The position numbers and the translations under genes are program-made. 64,000 bases of DNA from Malus domestica (taxonomy: Eukaryota; Streptophyta; Magnoliopsida; Rosales; Rosaceae), in NCBI RefSeq assembly GCF_042453785.1, contig NC_091677.1:21701501-21765500 (forward strand), read 5' to 3'. The notes under the pieces were generated by a model. That model had not been told where the DNA came from. It searched no databases and saw only the letters and a list, made by a program, of their open reading frames with translations. How positions within the stretch are numbered: the first letter of the stretch is position 1; each line of letters starts with the position of its first letter. Below are positions 47,178 to 64,000 of this stretch, in pieces.

Positions 47178-48881
47178 CTACATAATATTAGTTTGAAGCA
47201 TTCAAGGATATATCATATATAGGATTTCGGTTAATAATGGAAAATTGAAGTTAGAGTCGGGCTTGGTTGGCTGCAAGGTGTGCAAGGGTGTAGGTAACAG
47301 TGTCTGATACTAGTTTTCTATTAAAAGGGCAGTCAGTGGTGATGATTGCTGATGATGTTATGCTCAAAAGCTCACCATAGTTATTTTCATCTATCAATTG
47401 ATAGAGAGATGGAGCCGTGATGGTGTGAAAGAGAACCCGAAAAGGGAGAGGATAAAGTGGCTATCGAGTCCAATAAGGCAAGGGGAAAAGATTTGTCCTT
47501 TTTTTTTTCAATAAACAAATTATATGAAAATCCACCAAAACCTACAAACCAAATCCATTCAAATTCTTTAAAATCCATATGAATTTTGTAGGAGTTTTAA
47601 ATCCTCCTAAATCCTATCAAATCTATCACTTTTAAAATCCTTTAAAATCTTAGTTTGACTACACCCCTTAATTTATGGGAGTGCAATGAGACTACCTAAA
47701 GGCAATGATTTAGGACTACAATATCAAAGAAGTAACTATTGCAGGACCATCTGGAGAGGTAAATCGGCAGCCTCGCACTAGTTAAGGGGTAAGGGTGGGG
47801 GAGGGGGAAGTATTTGGCAGTTTACTCGATAATGAATAAGACAGGAATGAGGATATAGCGGATATTTTGAGTGATGTTGGAATCAAATTCGAGCACATCA
47901 GCGGACAGAAGAGAAATCCAGTCGGAATTGCCCATAATCTCCGTCAAAGAGATAATGGAGTCGATTGGAGGTGGTTGAATCCAAAAAATCATAGTCCCAC
48001 ACATGACCGCATAATGTGAAGAGGACGTACAATCGGGTACGCCTGAGAAAACTTTCTCGTATCCGAGCATTTTTACTTCGTTCCTCAAGGTGCGGTCGCT
48101 GACCTGCAAAATGCTCGGAGCAACACGAGCGCTTAAGCAGAAACCTAGGAAGCGGCTCGTGCATGTATAAACTAGTACATGCATTTTCGTCACCAGGATG
48201 TATAACCCAAAATAATCACTAGTTATTATGTTTGCTTCGTTGATATGATCCCTACTTATTTTGTTGCTTAAAGTGTATGATCTCATCTTATCATTCAATG
48301 GACATGATTTTTGGAGGAATAACGTAAACATAAATGATCGGTAACTGCTTTCAGTTTTCATTTATCTGGAACTGCAAAATAACTTTTTTCCGTTGGTCAA
48401 ATTGTGAATTTGAGGTCACGGTATGAAAAGGGAATATGAGTCAGTCCGAAAAGTTAGGGTTTAAAAGAGTCCATGGTAACTTTCTATGAAGTTTACGGAG
48501 TCGGTCAGTTTTTGGTGAAATCTACGTTGGTAGGCCTGAGGCTCATATCCGCAGTCGAACGCAAGAGTCCCAACGGCCGAAAGGTCCCGTCAACTGGAGC
48601 ATGAAGCATGTTTTGCCACCACCATTTATGCTTTTATATCAGACTGTATGCTTAAGACTACAAGAAATTCAGATTTCATCGACACAAGGCATCACTAAGT
48701 TACCAGGAGTCCAGGACCCTTCAGTTTCAAATTTCTAGCTGTTTACAATTAGAAAGAATTAACTTTTCTCCAACGAAATTTATCTAGCCTATGTTATTTA
48801 TAAGCCTTCAGACTAGTGCAAAACAAAAAGTACAAAACAGCCCGAATAGAAGACGGAGATGCCGCTCCATTTCCCCCAGAT
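47178..48881. other. Intergenic, with one unassigned minus-strand frame
   Basis: Contains the right end of the PIF-like candidate (to 47667). The 179-codon open frame 47822-48361 (-) resembles no family I know. Its middle (SRFLGFCLSARVAPSILQ, DSIISLTEIMGNSDW) is not low-complexity, so it may be a fragment of an old gene or transposon. The 3' UTR of the MYB gene probably reaches into 48770-48881. Confidence 0.45.
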
Positions 48882-51701
48882 TCAGACTGCTTGGATCGCG
48901 CTGCTCTTGCCTTTGCTCACGTCCGGCTCACTAGCTGGAGCATTCGGGTGAAATGCTGACTGCCTTGATGGCTCTCCGAGTAGTTTTAAGGAGAGAGGTG
49001 AAGGCTCCTTAAGTCCTCTCTCCGTCTCTCCAAGACTGAGCTGAGACATGCCCAGCGCATCAACATTGACAGGCTCCTTAGGAACGATAGGAATCGGCCT
49101 TAAGACCGGTTGATGAGAGGGCTCACCAACCATTTCTCTAAAGGGCCCTGCACTTGGTGCCCAATATGGCCAAGGGTACGACGTATAAGCTGGGATGTAA
49201 GGTGGAGCCATTGGCGGGAAACCGTTTGACCCCATTGCAGGCTCCTGATCAAGTTCTATTACTTTTTCTTCATGTGTGGTTTCCATGGGTTTGGTCTCGG
49301 AGCTGAGGGAAAGATTTAATGAAGGCAGTGAGTTTGCATCTTCAGATTCTCCTTCCCGAGAAGAAGGCAGAAAAACTTGTTCTTCTGGCACGGGAGGTGG
49401 ATCCATAGCCTGGTAAACAAATAACAAACAAACAATTCAATCGCAAGTTTTTGTATCATTATCAAACCTTTATCACAGAACCTAACACCAATTTATTTGA
49501 CCAAATTACATAGTGATAGGTCAGATAGCTCAGAAGTTAGAATTGATAAACACAAGCTAAACCCATGCGATCGATCAACTTTTGGCAATACATTCATCTT
49601 TTAAATGAAAGAGAAGCGCGTCTTTACCATAAGATGCCTAATATAGAAAACCATATTCTGTGTCTGATAGCATGGTCACATTTGTGAGTAGAATATTTTA
49701 AAAGAAAAATAAATCATGGAGTAAGACATACCATATCAGGAACCATGTCGAAAAGGCTGGAGCGCCTCTTTCTTCGTGTAGCATTACTCTGTCGAATAAA
49801 ATACTTCTGGGCATGGCTTGCCACCTGGGTGGGAGTCCTAGTGGTCACATAACTCCGTGCTATCCCACGCCAGTCTCCCTTTCCCAATTTCTGGAGACCA
49901 ATCAAAAACATTCGATGCTCCTCTTCTGTCCAAGGCGTTCCTGAGAACCAAAGCCAGTAAAAATTGATTATAAACCCCAAGAATTGATCAAAAAGTAAGA
50001 TTGGGTTGCAAAACATGGTGGACTTGGAGACAATTATAGTACATTTTACAATGATTTTATGCAAGCAACAACATGTCAATTCAAGACCTGATGTGATAAC
50101 AGAAACAGTAACAAACATTAGATGGGCATTTGCAGGCTTTGGAAACAACAAGAGTGAAAACAATACGGTTTCTTACAGTTGAGGTTTTTAAGCATGCATA
50201 AGTCATAGGAAAACATTAATAAATACCCTGCCTTCCTCCGCTTACAGGGCCCTGTACTTGTAATCTTTTGATTATTTTTTCAACCATGCATTGTATTACC
50301 AATCATTTGAAACTGTGTTAGCGAAAATGAGTCAGCAGAAGGAAAAAAACGAGCAATCTGTAATGAAAGTCAAACATTTGGATATTTTGATGTGGCATCG
50401 AAAGTAACTGTCTTAGCACGATACCATCACCAAACACGAAATGCATACCAAGGACCATAAACATTACCTCATCTAAATTCCATTCAAGGCCAAATATTTC
50501 AACTATTATCTAAACAGGACATCAACATTCACATACTGCACCCATGAACTCCCAGTACAACTTATGCTCTTATTAGATAAAGACTTTGGCAGTGTTTTGG
50601 GATCCTTTCCCTACCACCAGTTGTACACTACCGGTGGCAGGCAAGAATTACTAGATTCCAAGAGGATGTTAACTGTTGTCAGAGCATTATTCGAGGCACT
50701 ATAACGCAGCCTTTGGCAGAATTTATGAATGATCCAAAACCCTAAAATTGAAGGACCACCAAACTCCAAGAGGATGGTAAAAGTGCAAGCATGTGCTCCT
50801 GTTGTTGAAGGACCACCAAACTCCAAGCTCGAAAGCATTACAAACACAAACACAAACACAAACTCTAAACAATACATGCACAAAAACACGCATAGTGCAC
50901 TAACGATGTAAATTACTTCAAATGAAACCGCGAAACCACGAACCGACGAGTTCCAGCAAGATTACGACTTGAAATTAACCCATTATTTGAAAACAATCCA
51001 CACCAATGAAAAGCAAAAGGATAAAAAAACAAAACCCAGAAAAACAAAGACCAAGTCGACATAGATGAAACAATGAAACGAACGGCTCATCTTCCTCAAG
51101 AAACGAACAGATTTTTTGCATAATTTAGAGTAAAGCTATACATAATAAACACAAAACAAATACGTATAAAATAATTTAATTCCGTCAGATTAATTTCAAT
51201 TTGCATTCAATATTTCAAATATTCCATCAAAATTTTGACTTAACTCCGAAAAAAACAATAGAATCAACTTCATGCATGCGAATATAACAAACAAATTCAA
51301 CAACATCAATCAAATATAACGCCTTTTGCTTCAAAAAATTGAAGTAAGTTCGGAAAACGGAAATTACCTTTTTTACGATCGCCGCGGCGATTGACGGAGG
51401 AGGAGGCGTGGGCGGGGTCGTCGGATAAGTAACCGTCGGGAACGTGAACCGGGTCATGGAGCGGGTCGGAGCTCGGAGAGTCCGGGTTCGGCGACGAGGA
51501 GTGGTAGTGCGCCACCGCACAGGATAAATTCCCCATGCTGGCGCTCTTCTTAATGATCGAGCCATCGGTGAGCCTCACGCCGAACAGCTTCACGCCTCCG
51601 CCGCCGCATAAGGAGGGGGACGAGGAGGAGGATCCTACACGTGTCGGGCATGTGCGCGAGTTGTGCCCGTTGTTGCTACAGTGAGAGCACCGCCGAGTCA
51701 T
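48882..51701 (-). CDS. KUA1: KUA1/MYBH-type single-repeat MYB repressor
   Basis: Exons 51368-51701, 49732-49940 and 48882-49409 sum to 1071 nt, giving 356 aa. Residues about 4-17 form a CX2CX4HX4C zinc knuckle ([14 protein letters not shown]), followed by the family segment [13 protein letters not shown] and SASMGNLS. Residues about 112-170 are one MYB repeat: [23 protein letters not shown], then [21 protein letters not shown] with the diagnostic SHAQKYF. An EAR-type repression motif LNLSLS follows near 210, then a Pro-rich stretch and the family-typical [18 protein letters not shown]. Known members bind an I-box/TATCCA-like element and repress; Arabidopsis KUA1/MYBH affects cell expansion and leaf senescence through ROS and auxin/ABA genes. 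The intron between exons 1 and 2 (1427 bp) is long. The closest family member is from memory; other R-R-type MYBs are possible. Confidence 0.92.
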
Positions 51702-54700
51702 TGTGCCCGACTCGGCCGGTTCGGCGATGGCGATTCAGGTCGGGTCGGGCCGGGCCAAGGATCAGCGAGCGAGGGAGCGAGCTGCAGATAGAGGAAGAAG
51801 ATATTGTGTTTGTGTGTGTTAAAAGAGAGGAGAGACGAATTTATTTGGGAAAATTATAGGGGTACTTTGGGGAATTTGAATAAAATGGTGGATTAGAAGG
51901 ACGCGGTGGTTCTATAATTGGAGGGATTTTTAGACCGTCGAGAACATAGATCTGTACACGTATTATAATAAATAGTTGAAAATTTTCTTTTAAGTATCTA
52001 ATTATTTGTATTATAATTTTTTTTTATGAATCGAATCTATTTCCGACAAACTGAAAAATTACTCCTATAATGTGCGGGATAATTGATTCTGAACTACGGT
52101 TCTGTCCCTGTCCAGGATAATGTTCTACTTTTTATTGTATTTTTTGGTTTTATTTTTTGTTCTTTTTTATTTACTTTTTGTTGGTGAGAAAAAATCGGAT
52201 TTTGATATGTTCTTAGAATATCCTTGAAGAGATAAAGGTAATCATGTATCATTTTGGATATTAAATAAAAATCACAAAATTATTTTAGAATGCGATCTAG
52301 TGGTGCATTGTATTCAATTTTAAATTTTAAATTTAATCTAACATATATATTATTTGCAAAATAAGAATGAACGTTACAAATATTACTCGCAAAATAAGAA
52401 CGCGTTGTATTAAATTTACTAATCTTATGAATTCTAAAAAATCGATTTTTCGTTGTTAATTTTTTATCATTAGAATAAGCGAAAATGATAATCAAATTAC
52501 CATTTTTCACCCTACATATTCTTATTTGATTTGTCTATTGTTTTCATCCGAATTATTCAATTTGATTGTCAAAATTTTGTGTAGAAATAAAAAAAGAAAT
52601 TAGGGTAGAATAAAACAAAGTGGAATACAAATTTTGCTTTGAACTTACCAAATAGATAGGGAGAAGGGACAATAATGTCATCTTAAGATATTTAGGGTCA
52701 ACTTGGATAACATCTTTCATGTTTGATTGTTATTATTTTAACAAACAATATCATTTACACTAAGAGACTGGGGGTAGACTTAGTCTCATAACAAGTGTGG
52801 TTCAAATTTGTCTTTGTTGAGAATCGAACATAAGACCTCTCACTTACAAATGAAGATGAATATCATTAGACCATAGTACTAAGTGGTCCATCAAACATTT
52901 TGGATATAAACCACATTATTGCTAAATTTATTAAACATTTTGGATATAAACCACAAAAACAAAGGTTAATCTTAAATCCTAAATTAATTAAACATTTTGG
53001 TGCTACTTGACTTAAGATAAAAAAAACAACACGTTTTCCATCTGACCAAATTGCCAAAACGATGGAATTGAAGAAGATGAGCTATTTTGGTGTAATTCTA
53101 TCTTATTTAGTCAATTGCTTAGGAATTTAGTGTCATGGTCAAATTATATGTAGCATTGCTTTCAAGGATTTGGAAATTAATTTGGACACGAAATGGCCAC
53201 GTAAATATTCTTTGGCCATGCAAAATATGCCACGTGGATAAAAGTTGAATGGTTGAATCATTATCCTACCGTAAAGGCTACACCAATGTTAAATTTTATA
53301 ATCCACAAAGAGAATATATGCTAATTAAGGTTTGTAGATCTACAATTCTTTGTGGATACACCTAGAATTGTTTGTACTCTTTTTCTTTAGATCGAGTTGG
53401 AGCTCTGACAAAGTTTTAATACGGTCATGCTTATACACTTAAAGAACGTTTTTTTAGGTATATACCCAAAATACTACTACATGATTTTTTTTATTATTAA
53501 ATACAAACAAGATTTCAATGCGACATATTAATCGTCGATAGAGTATATAAGTGGGCATGTCGATGAAGGTGACTCAAAGAAAATCACATGTGGTTACTCA
53601 TATTAAAACATATGTGTGGAGCCAAATATAATTAAGAGGCGATACGTGGATTTTTAGTAAAAATGACAAAATTACCCTTGAAAACTCATACGCACGAGCA
53701 GTGGACAAACATCTCACAATCAAGTTAAAAATGCCCAAATAGGTATTTATTTTTAAACCTATTTCATCCATCCTCATCAAATCATCTCCACAAGGTAATC
53801 TCCAAAACATTTCTTTTAAATTATGTTAATAGGCTAATTAATGGATTTATTACCTAATTAATCTATTAATGGTCAGTTAAACCACCAATTACACCCAAAA
53901 AATACACAAAAGGCCAGTCACCTTCTCTCCCAAAAGGACTGGCCATGCACTATATATTCAACCTCATTTCCTATAAAAACCTAATTCTTGACTCTTGCTA
54001 AACACTTAAAAATTCCCCAAACACTTTTCTCTCAAAATTCTAACTTTGACATAAAAGGTTCTTCGCCCAAAGCCCCCCCATTCATGGTGGGCACGTGAGG
54101 CTCTTAGCCTTGACCAAATGTGTTTTTGTTTTATAGGTGCGATTTTGTCCAAGATTAAGGAGGAAGAAATTTGCATCCACAATATGCATATATTTTTAGA
54201 TGGTGTTAGACATATCATTCTCAATTTATGGATGTCAGATCAAATGAATTGAAGACAATAAAAAAATTTCAACATATTTTTACTCTAAAAAATCACTCAT
54301 AGTATTATTCATTTACAACATATTTTTATCTTTTTAATTAAAATTTCAAAGTTTTCAAATAATTTTATTAATTTATCCTAGATTTAATTGGTCGGCTTCG
54401 AATTAGAAATCAGTAACATTATCATACGAGGACAAAGAAGTTAAAGTTGATTTGTACGGACACGGAGATGAGAGGTGAACGAGGAAGGAAGAAGGGAAGA
54501 AAGGAAGAAAGCAAAGTCAAGCTTTGCAGACTAATTGTTTTCGAATTTTGTGCAAGACTTTGAAGAGAGAGAGAGAGAGAGAGAGAGTAAATAAAGTAAG
54601 TTATGTTGGTGTATATTTGGATGGAGAGATGAACTTCCAGGAATCCCTGAAGGTGGCTTTTGGGTGTGTGTGCGTGAACGTGGATTTTTTTTTATTTTTT

Positions 54701-55225
54701 GGTCAAAGAATAAATTTATTACCAACACCATTAATTACAAAACAAAAGGTGCAGATAGAAGAGAAGTACAAAAAGAAGATGGACCATAAAAATAGCCCAA
54801 AGACAGTTTTGGAGCCCAGCATACCAAAACAAAAAAAAACCAAATAGAAAAACCCTAACACAGCTACAGTACTTGTAGCCATCATTGACACCGCATACTT
54901 CTCGCTCCACGCCACGAGCAACCCGATCAGTCGCCCCATTCGATGTCCTGCAATCACACACCAACACAAACCCCAAATCTGATTAAGAGAAAGGTTGTAG
55001 AATCCTTCCGACACTACCACAACAACGATCGTCGTCGCATATTAAAGAAGCTACATACTCTGTAGCTAAAGGAAGATCGCGGAAAGACAAATCCCACGGC
55101 CAACATCACCAACAAAGGCGAATAGGGCGAAAGACCAACACGGGCCAACAAAGGTGGTGGTGCGAACACAAGAGTTGAAGCTCTACACATCCTCCAAAGA
55201 TTGCATGACGAATTGCAAAGAAAAT
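51702..55225. other. MYB promoter and intergenic DNA
   Basis: 51702-51860 is probably the MYB 5' leader. Beyond it is AT-rich DNA without a gene. Around 53940-54190 there is an LTR-like stretch: CCTATAAAAACC as a TATA candidate, then phrases like those near 41510-41740 (GGGCACGTGAGGCT against GGGCATGTGAGGCT). A (GA)n run lies at about 54562-54587. The hydrophobic minus-strand frame at 54703-55020 looks accidental. Confidence 0.45.
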
Positions 55226-55240
55226 TGTTGGAATCCTATT

Positions 55241-55283
55241 ATCCCACATCGGTAAGAGGGAAAGAAGAAAAGCAATTTAAATA
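55241..55283 (+). promoter_or_regulatory. snRNA-type USE plus TATA box, repeat 1
   Basis: ATCCCACATCG (55241-55251) matches the plant snRNA upstream sequence element RTCCCACATCG. It is followed after 24 bp by TTTAAATA (55276-55283). In plant snRNA genes a spacing near 24 bp belongs to the RNA polymerase III (U6) class. No U6-like RNA follows. Confidence 0.5.
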
Positions 55284-55554
55284 TAATTACCCTACTCTAA
55301 TTAACATTGAGGACTTTTGTGATAAAACCTCACACCTGACGGATTGAGCAAGTGGTAAAGTGGGGGCAGTATCGGTGTTGTTGGGCCCTCGGCCAGGGGA
55401 CGAGCTTGTACTGCCATGTGATTGGGTGGGTCCCCATTTGGTCCTGCATGTTGGGTGAGCCTCGACTTTGCTCCATGTGGTTGCCGATGTGTGGATCTCC
55501 ACGTGTGACCCATAAAATAGGGTCTCACATGCGGGGGCGTGTAGGAATCCCATT

Positions 55555-55597
55555 ATCCCACATCGGTGAGAGGGAAAGGAGAAAAGCAATTTAAATA
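55555..55597 (+). promoter_or_regulatory. snRNA-type USE plus TATA box, repeat 2
   Basis: ATCCCACATCG (55555-55565), then exactly 24 bp, then TTTAAATA (55590-55597). Both motifs and their spacing are kept, although the repeat copies have changed elsewhere. Confidence 0.5.
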
Positions 55598-55725
55598 GAA
55601 TTACCCTACTCTAACTAACACCGAGACCTTTAGTAATAAAACTCCACACATGACGAATTGGGCAGGTGGTAAAGTGGGGACAATATCGTTGTTGTTGAAG
55701 TGGACCCTCGGCCCGTTGGCCTAAA

Positions 55726-57783
55726 AAATTCTACAAAAATAGACGGCAATCAATTGAAATTGTAGATGGTTGGAAAGATGATCGAACCCATTGATGAAAA
55801 TGATAGAGTGGGATATGGAGGAAACAGGTGATGTGGAATTGGGGTTAAAGATGGGTAGGATCAAAAGGAAAATAGGGCAGCATAGTGATGATGGCAGGAG
55901 GAAAAGAACCGGATGGAAACAAGGAAGATAAGCAAGCAAACAACAACAAGAAAAGAAAAAGAAAAAAAACTGAGGAGAACCATGAGATTGCCACTGACCC
56001 TAGCCACAGCTAAAGCTGGCGGCGATGTGAATCTTCAAAGACGGGATGCATTCACACAAAGGTGAGAAGGACTCTCACAGATGGAGAGAGAGGCTCTCAC
56101 AAACGGAGAGAAAATGAGAATTAAGAAACTTTTTTGTGTGAACGGGGATTTGGATATATGCCTTCTTTTCTTCTTGTGACAATCTGCAGGTGGTGTCTGT
56201 TTGGGAAAAAAAAAATCACAAATTAAACCAGCTCACTTTTGAGGTCGTGCTGAAAAAGAAGGGTTTCAGTTTCGACTCACACATATACAAATCTAATATC
56301 GATTAGTCATTTGGTTATATTTATTGTAGTGCGAGCATGATATCTAATCGAGAAAGTATCTTTGTACATTTTTTATTGTTTTTCTAAGGTGTGGTGCTAT
56401 CCACATTTATTTTTATCTTTCACACACGCTCTCAATTTTTTACCGTTGGATCAAAAGAATTGATCAATGAACAAAAATTAAAGGATGTGTAAGAAGTAAA
56501 AATAAGTGTGAATAACTTGAGCCTTTTCCAAGTAAATACTAAGTGCATTGACAATCTTACACTTAAATAATTTGTGGGCTCTGGCTCAGAAATTTGCATT
56601 ATTTCTTTGGTAATTATCCTCTCTTCCGGAAATTATTTATCCTCCCTCTTATCATTTTCATTTTGACAAAACCAATTATATACTAAGCTACTCTCAATTA
56701 TAAGGAAAAGAATTCAAACTTAGGTGCAAAAGGTAGAAAATAATTTCTTCAAAAAAAAAAACACGGAAACTAATTTCTTTTAAAAAACACATAGTATCAT
56801 GATTGACTTTTTAGTGTAAAAATGTGGTTTTTCGTTAAAGTGAACTGTACTGGAAGCTTTTTGTTAAAGTTCCCTATTTATAGACTTTAGACCATCTCCA
56901 ATTCTTGGGAATAAAACTTACAAATTTAAGTCATAACCCACAAATTGCTTTTCTCCTCCAATAGTTATGGTTTAAAATTTTAGCCCAAGATTATTAAATT
57001 AATTTAACCTTATTTTTTTCGGTGACCTTTTTGAAAATAAAATTTATGTAGATTATCTTAATTTATTTTTATGAACATTTTAATAAATAATTAAAAATCA
57101 TACAAAATCATAGGTATTTATAAAGTTTTAAGTGAAATTTGAGTTAACAAATTTTTTAAAATTATTTCAGACGTTAGATTTAATTTTTGGCCGTCAAATC
57201 CTTTTTTTATCGTTAAATTTGATCTCATTTTGATCACAGCTGTTGAATTATAAGTAAAAAAAACAAAAATCGATTTGAAATATGACAATTTGATGGCTCG
57301 AAAATAATTTAAACCAGACATAATTTCTAAAAGGAGTTTAGCCTTAAGACATATTTTCTCCTCAATGCTTATTTTAGCCCAATGGTTCTAGATGGTTTAG
57401 AGAGGTTTAAAGCTTATATTTTAAATTTTATTCCATGAATTGAAAATGGTCATAGCTAAAGAAAATAAAGGGGCAGAAATGAACAAAAGTGTGCAAAACC
57501 ATTTTTTGTTGGTTGTGTGTTTGAAGAGCAACTTGAGGTTTATTTCATGTGAAATTTGAGAGTTGCAACATTTTTCAAACTATAATTTGACTCCTAACCC
57601 AACCCAACTACCTGCACTGCACCCATGCTTCTTCTCATCTACCATATAGATTACATAATATTAGAACCAATGAGAAGGCAAAAACCAGAAACAAATAAAC
57701 AATCAAACACGCAAAATAATCGAGATCCTTTTCAACTCTAGTTCTTGAACCCGGTACAACCAGCCGAGATAACTTCAAACACT
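55726..57783. other. Intergenic DNA downstream of the malic enzyme gene
   Basis: AT-rich. GAGAGAGG-type runs occur near 56080. An old repeat with TTTTTACCGTTGGATCAAAAG lies near 56440. The last few hundred bases before 57784 probably hold the malic enzyme 3' UTR on the minus strand. No coding sequence was recognised. Confidence 0.5.
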
Positions 57784-63319
<5,536 letters not shown>

Positions 63320-64000
63320 GGCGACGGATTTGTGAAGGGGAGAGTCTTTCGGTGGCTTTTGTATTCACTACTGCAGAAGCACAGAGAGAGAGAGAGAGGG
63401 GGGGAGAGAGAGAGAGTGCAGCGAGAGAGGAGAGAGTCTTTAGGATCGATGAGCTCTCCTTGCTTGACTCCTTCTCTCTGTCTCTCTCTCTCTTATACCT
63501 GAAATTTGTGAAACCAAAAAGGAGAGAGAGAGATCAAGAAATGGGAAATTAAGCAGCTTTAAAAATGTGAGTCCTTCCCTTCTCTTGCAAAATTAATTTG
63601 CATGGCCCACTGATTTTTCTCCCAGATTACTAAAACACCCTTGCATTTATATATCTGTATTTATTCATTAATTTCACTTGGGTGTATGATATAGAAGGGT
63701 AATGCAGAGACGGTCCTAAGAGTGTGCAAGTGGTACCATTGCACAAGGTCTCCGATTACAATTTTATTTTACTTGTAGATATAGTCTAAGTTTTTAAATT
63801 AGCAATGATATACCAAAGTCTTCTCATATCCCAATTGTCTTTCGCTTCTTATCCATAATCCATGTCCATAAAATTTGGTTCGACTCTACCTGGTGCCTTT
63901 TTTTGTGTTTTATTTTAATTTTTTGGGTATTTAAAAGCATGGTGTTTATTTAATGTTTTATTTTAATTTTTTGGGTATTTAAAAGCATGGTGTTTATTTT
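63320..64000 (-). promoter_or_regulatory. Leader and promoter region of NADP-ME
   Basis: Two (GA/CT)n clusters (about 63382-63415 and 63466-63530) lie in the presumed 5' leader; GA-rich leaders are common in plant genes. Beyond 63600 the sequence is AT-rich and ends in a 48-bp tandem duplication. Confidence 0.5.
63906..64000. repeat. 48-bp tandem duplication at the window edge
   Basis: TGTTTTATTTTAATTTTTTG and the rest of the unit, to GGTGTTTATTT, occur at 63906 and again at 63954. The array may continue beyond the window. Confidence 0.85.

Larger units (their letters stand above)
41773..47667. mobile_element. Candidate PIF/Harbinger-type element ends enclosing 5.9 kb
   Basis: The left end is GCGGGTGTAGTCAATC with repeated GATTTTAAAAGA units. 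The reversed right end is GGGGTGTAGTCAAACTAAG with GATTTTAAAGGATTTTAAAA. TTA lies just outside both ends (41770-41772 and 47668-47670), the usual PIF target. No transposase is visible inside, and 2.2 kb of the interior is the later solo LTR. It could instead be two separate short MITEs facing each other. Confidence 0.45.
55226..55725 (+). mobile_element. TRIM-like element with two direct repeats of about 185 bp
   Basis: Repeat 1 starts TGTTGGAATCCTATTATCCC at 55226 and repeat 2 TGTAGGAATCCCATTATCCC at 55540. They stay alignable to about 55415 and 55725 (GTGGTAAAGTGGGG, CCCTCGGCC). The 125 or so bases between end in GCGGGGGCG, which would fit a polypurine tract just before a second LTR. No coding region is present. 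Ends and TSD are not clear, so a TRIM, or a duplicated LTR fragment, is the best guess. Confidence 0.5.

Noticed and set aside
54703..55020. Hydrophobic 105-codon minus-strand frame that looks membrane-spanning
   Set aside because: Phe/Leu/Val richness follows from T-rich DNA; no homologue recognised and no exon context.
55226..55725. Cassandra-type TRIM, which would carry 5S rRNA sequence
   Set aside because: No 5S rRNA-like A-box/C-box region was seen; the promoter-like part is USE plus TATA instead.
63352..63552. 66-codon frame upstream of NADP-ME, rich in Arg/Glu/Ser/Leu
   Set aside because: Translation of (GA)n/(CT)n runs in the malic enzyme leader, on the opposite strand.

Overview
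The window is plant nuclear DNA: AT-rich, with multi-exon genes using GT-AG introns, long non-coding stretches and heavy transposon content. Family memory suggests a woody eudicot, probably Rosaceae (Malus/Pyrus type). That placement is inference, because no database search was possible.

Five intact-looking genes were rebuilt exon by exon. In each case the summed exons are divisible by three and end at one stop codon. They are: an LYK3-type LysM receptor-like kinase (+, 6815-11781, 11 exons, 660 aa); a plant protein I do not recognise, with a repeated SPPK(S/T)CV motif (+, 26907-28708, 4 exons, 486 aa); the PAF1-complex subunit PAF1/ELF7 (-, 34042-38629, 12 exons, 710 aa); a KUA1/MYBH-type single-repeat SHAQKYF MYB (-, 48882-51701, 3 exons, 356 aa); and a chloroplast-type NADP-malic enzyme (-, 57784-63319, 20 exons, 641 aa). 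Two gene relics lie among them: a broken clavaminate-synthase-like (TauD/TfdA) dioxygenase (-, 12342-13643) and a truncated copy of the first two MMS19 exons (+, 29381-29704).

Mobile DNA explains most of the rest. A Tekay/Del-type Ty3-gypsy element (15867-26260, TSD AATAC) is decayed and appears to sit inside a small hAT-like inverted-repeat element. Its 5' LTR carries a 1.28-kb solo LTR (TSD GCAGT), which in turn contains a minisatellite. A related solo LTR lies at 45002-47177 (TSD CTACA), itself between possible terminal inverted repeats of a 5.9-kb element. A retro-inserted LTR/LINE chimera lies at 30029-31454 with a 13-bp TSD. A 539-bp tandem duplication (39232-41100) has its second copy split by a 781-bp Mutator-like MITE with a 10-bp TSD. 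Other elements are a 1.45-kb inverted-repeat element (4168-5612), a 450-bp foldback element (33160-33610) and a short direct-repeat element (about 55226-55725) whose two repeats each carry a snRNA-type USE plus TATA box.

The genes do not form a pathway: they act in cell-surface chitin-type signalling, transcription elongation, transcriptional repression and plastid carbon metabolism. The most unusual material is the nested transposon record, the chimeric retro-insertion, the USE/TATA repeats and a conserved array of about 30-bp motifs shared by two diverged LTRs. I found no convincing wholly new protein system.
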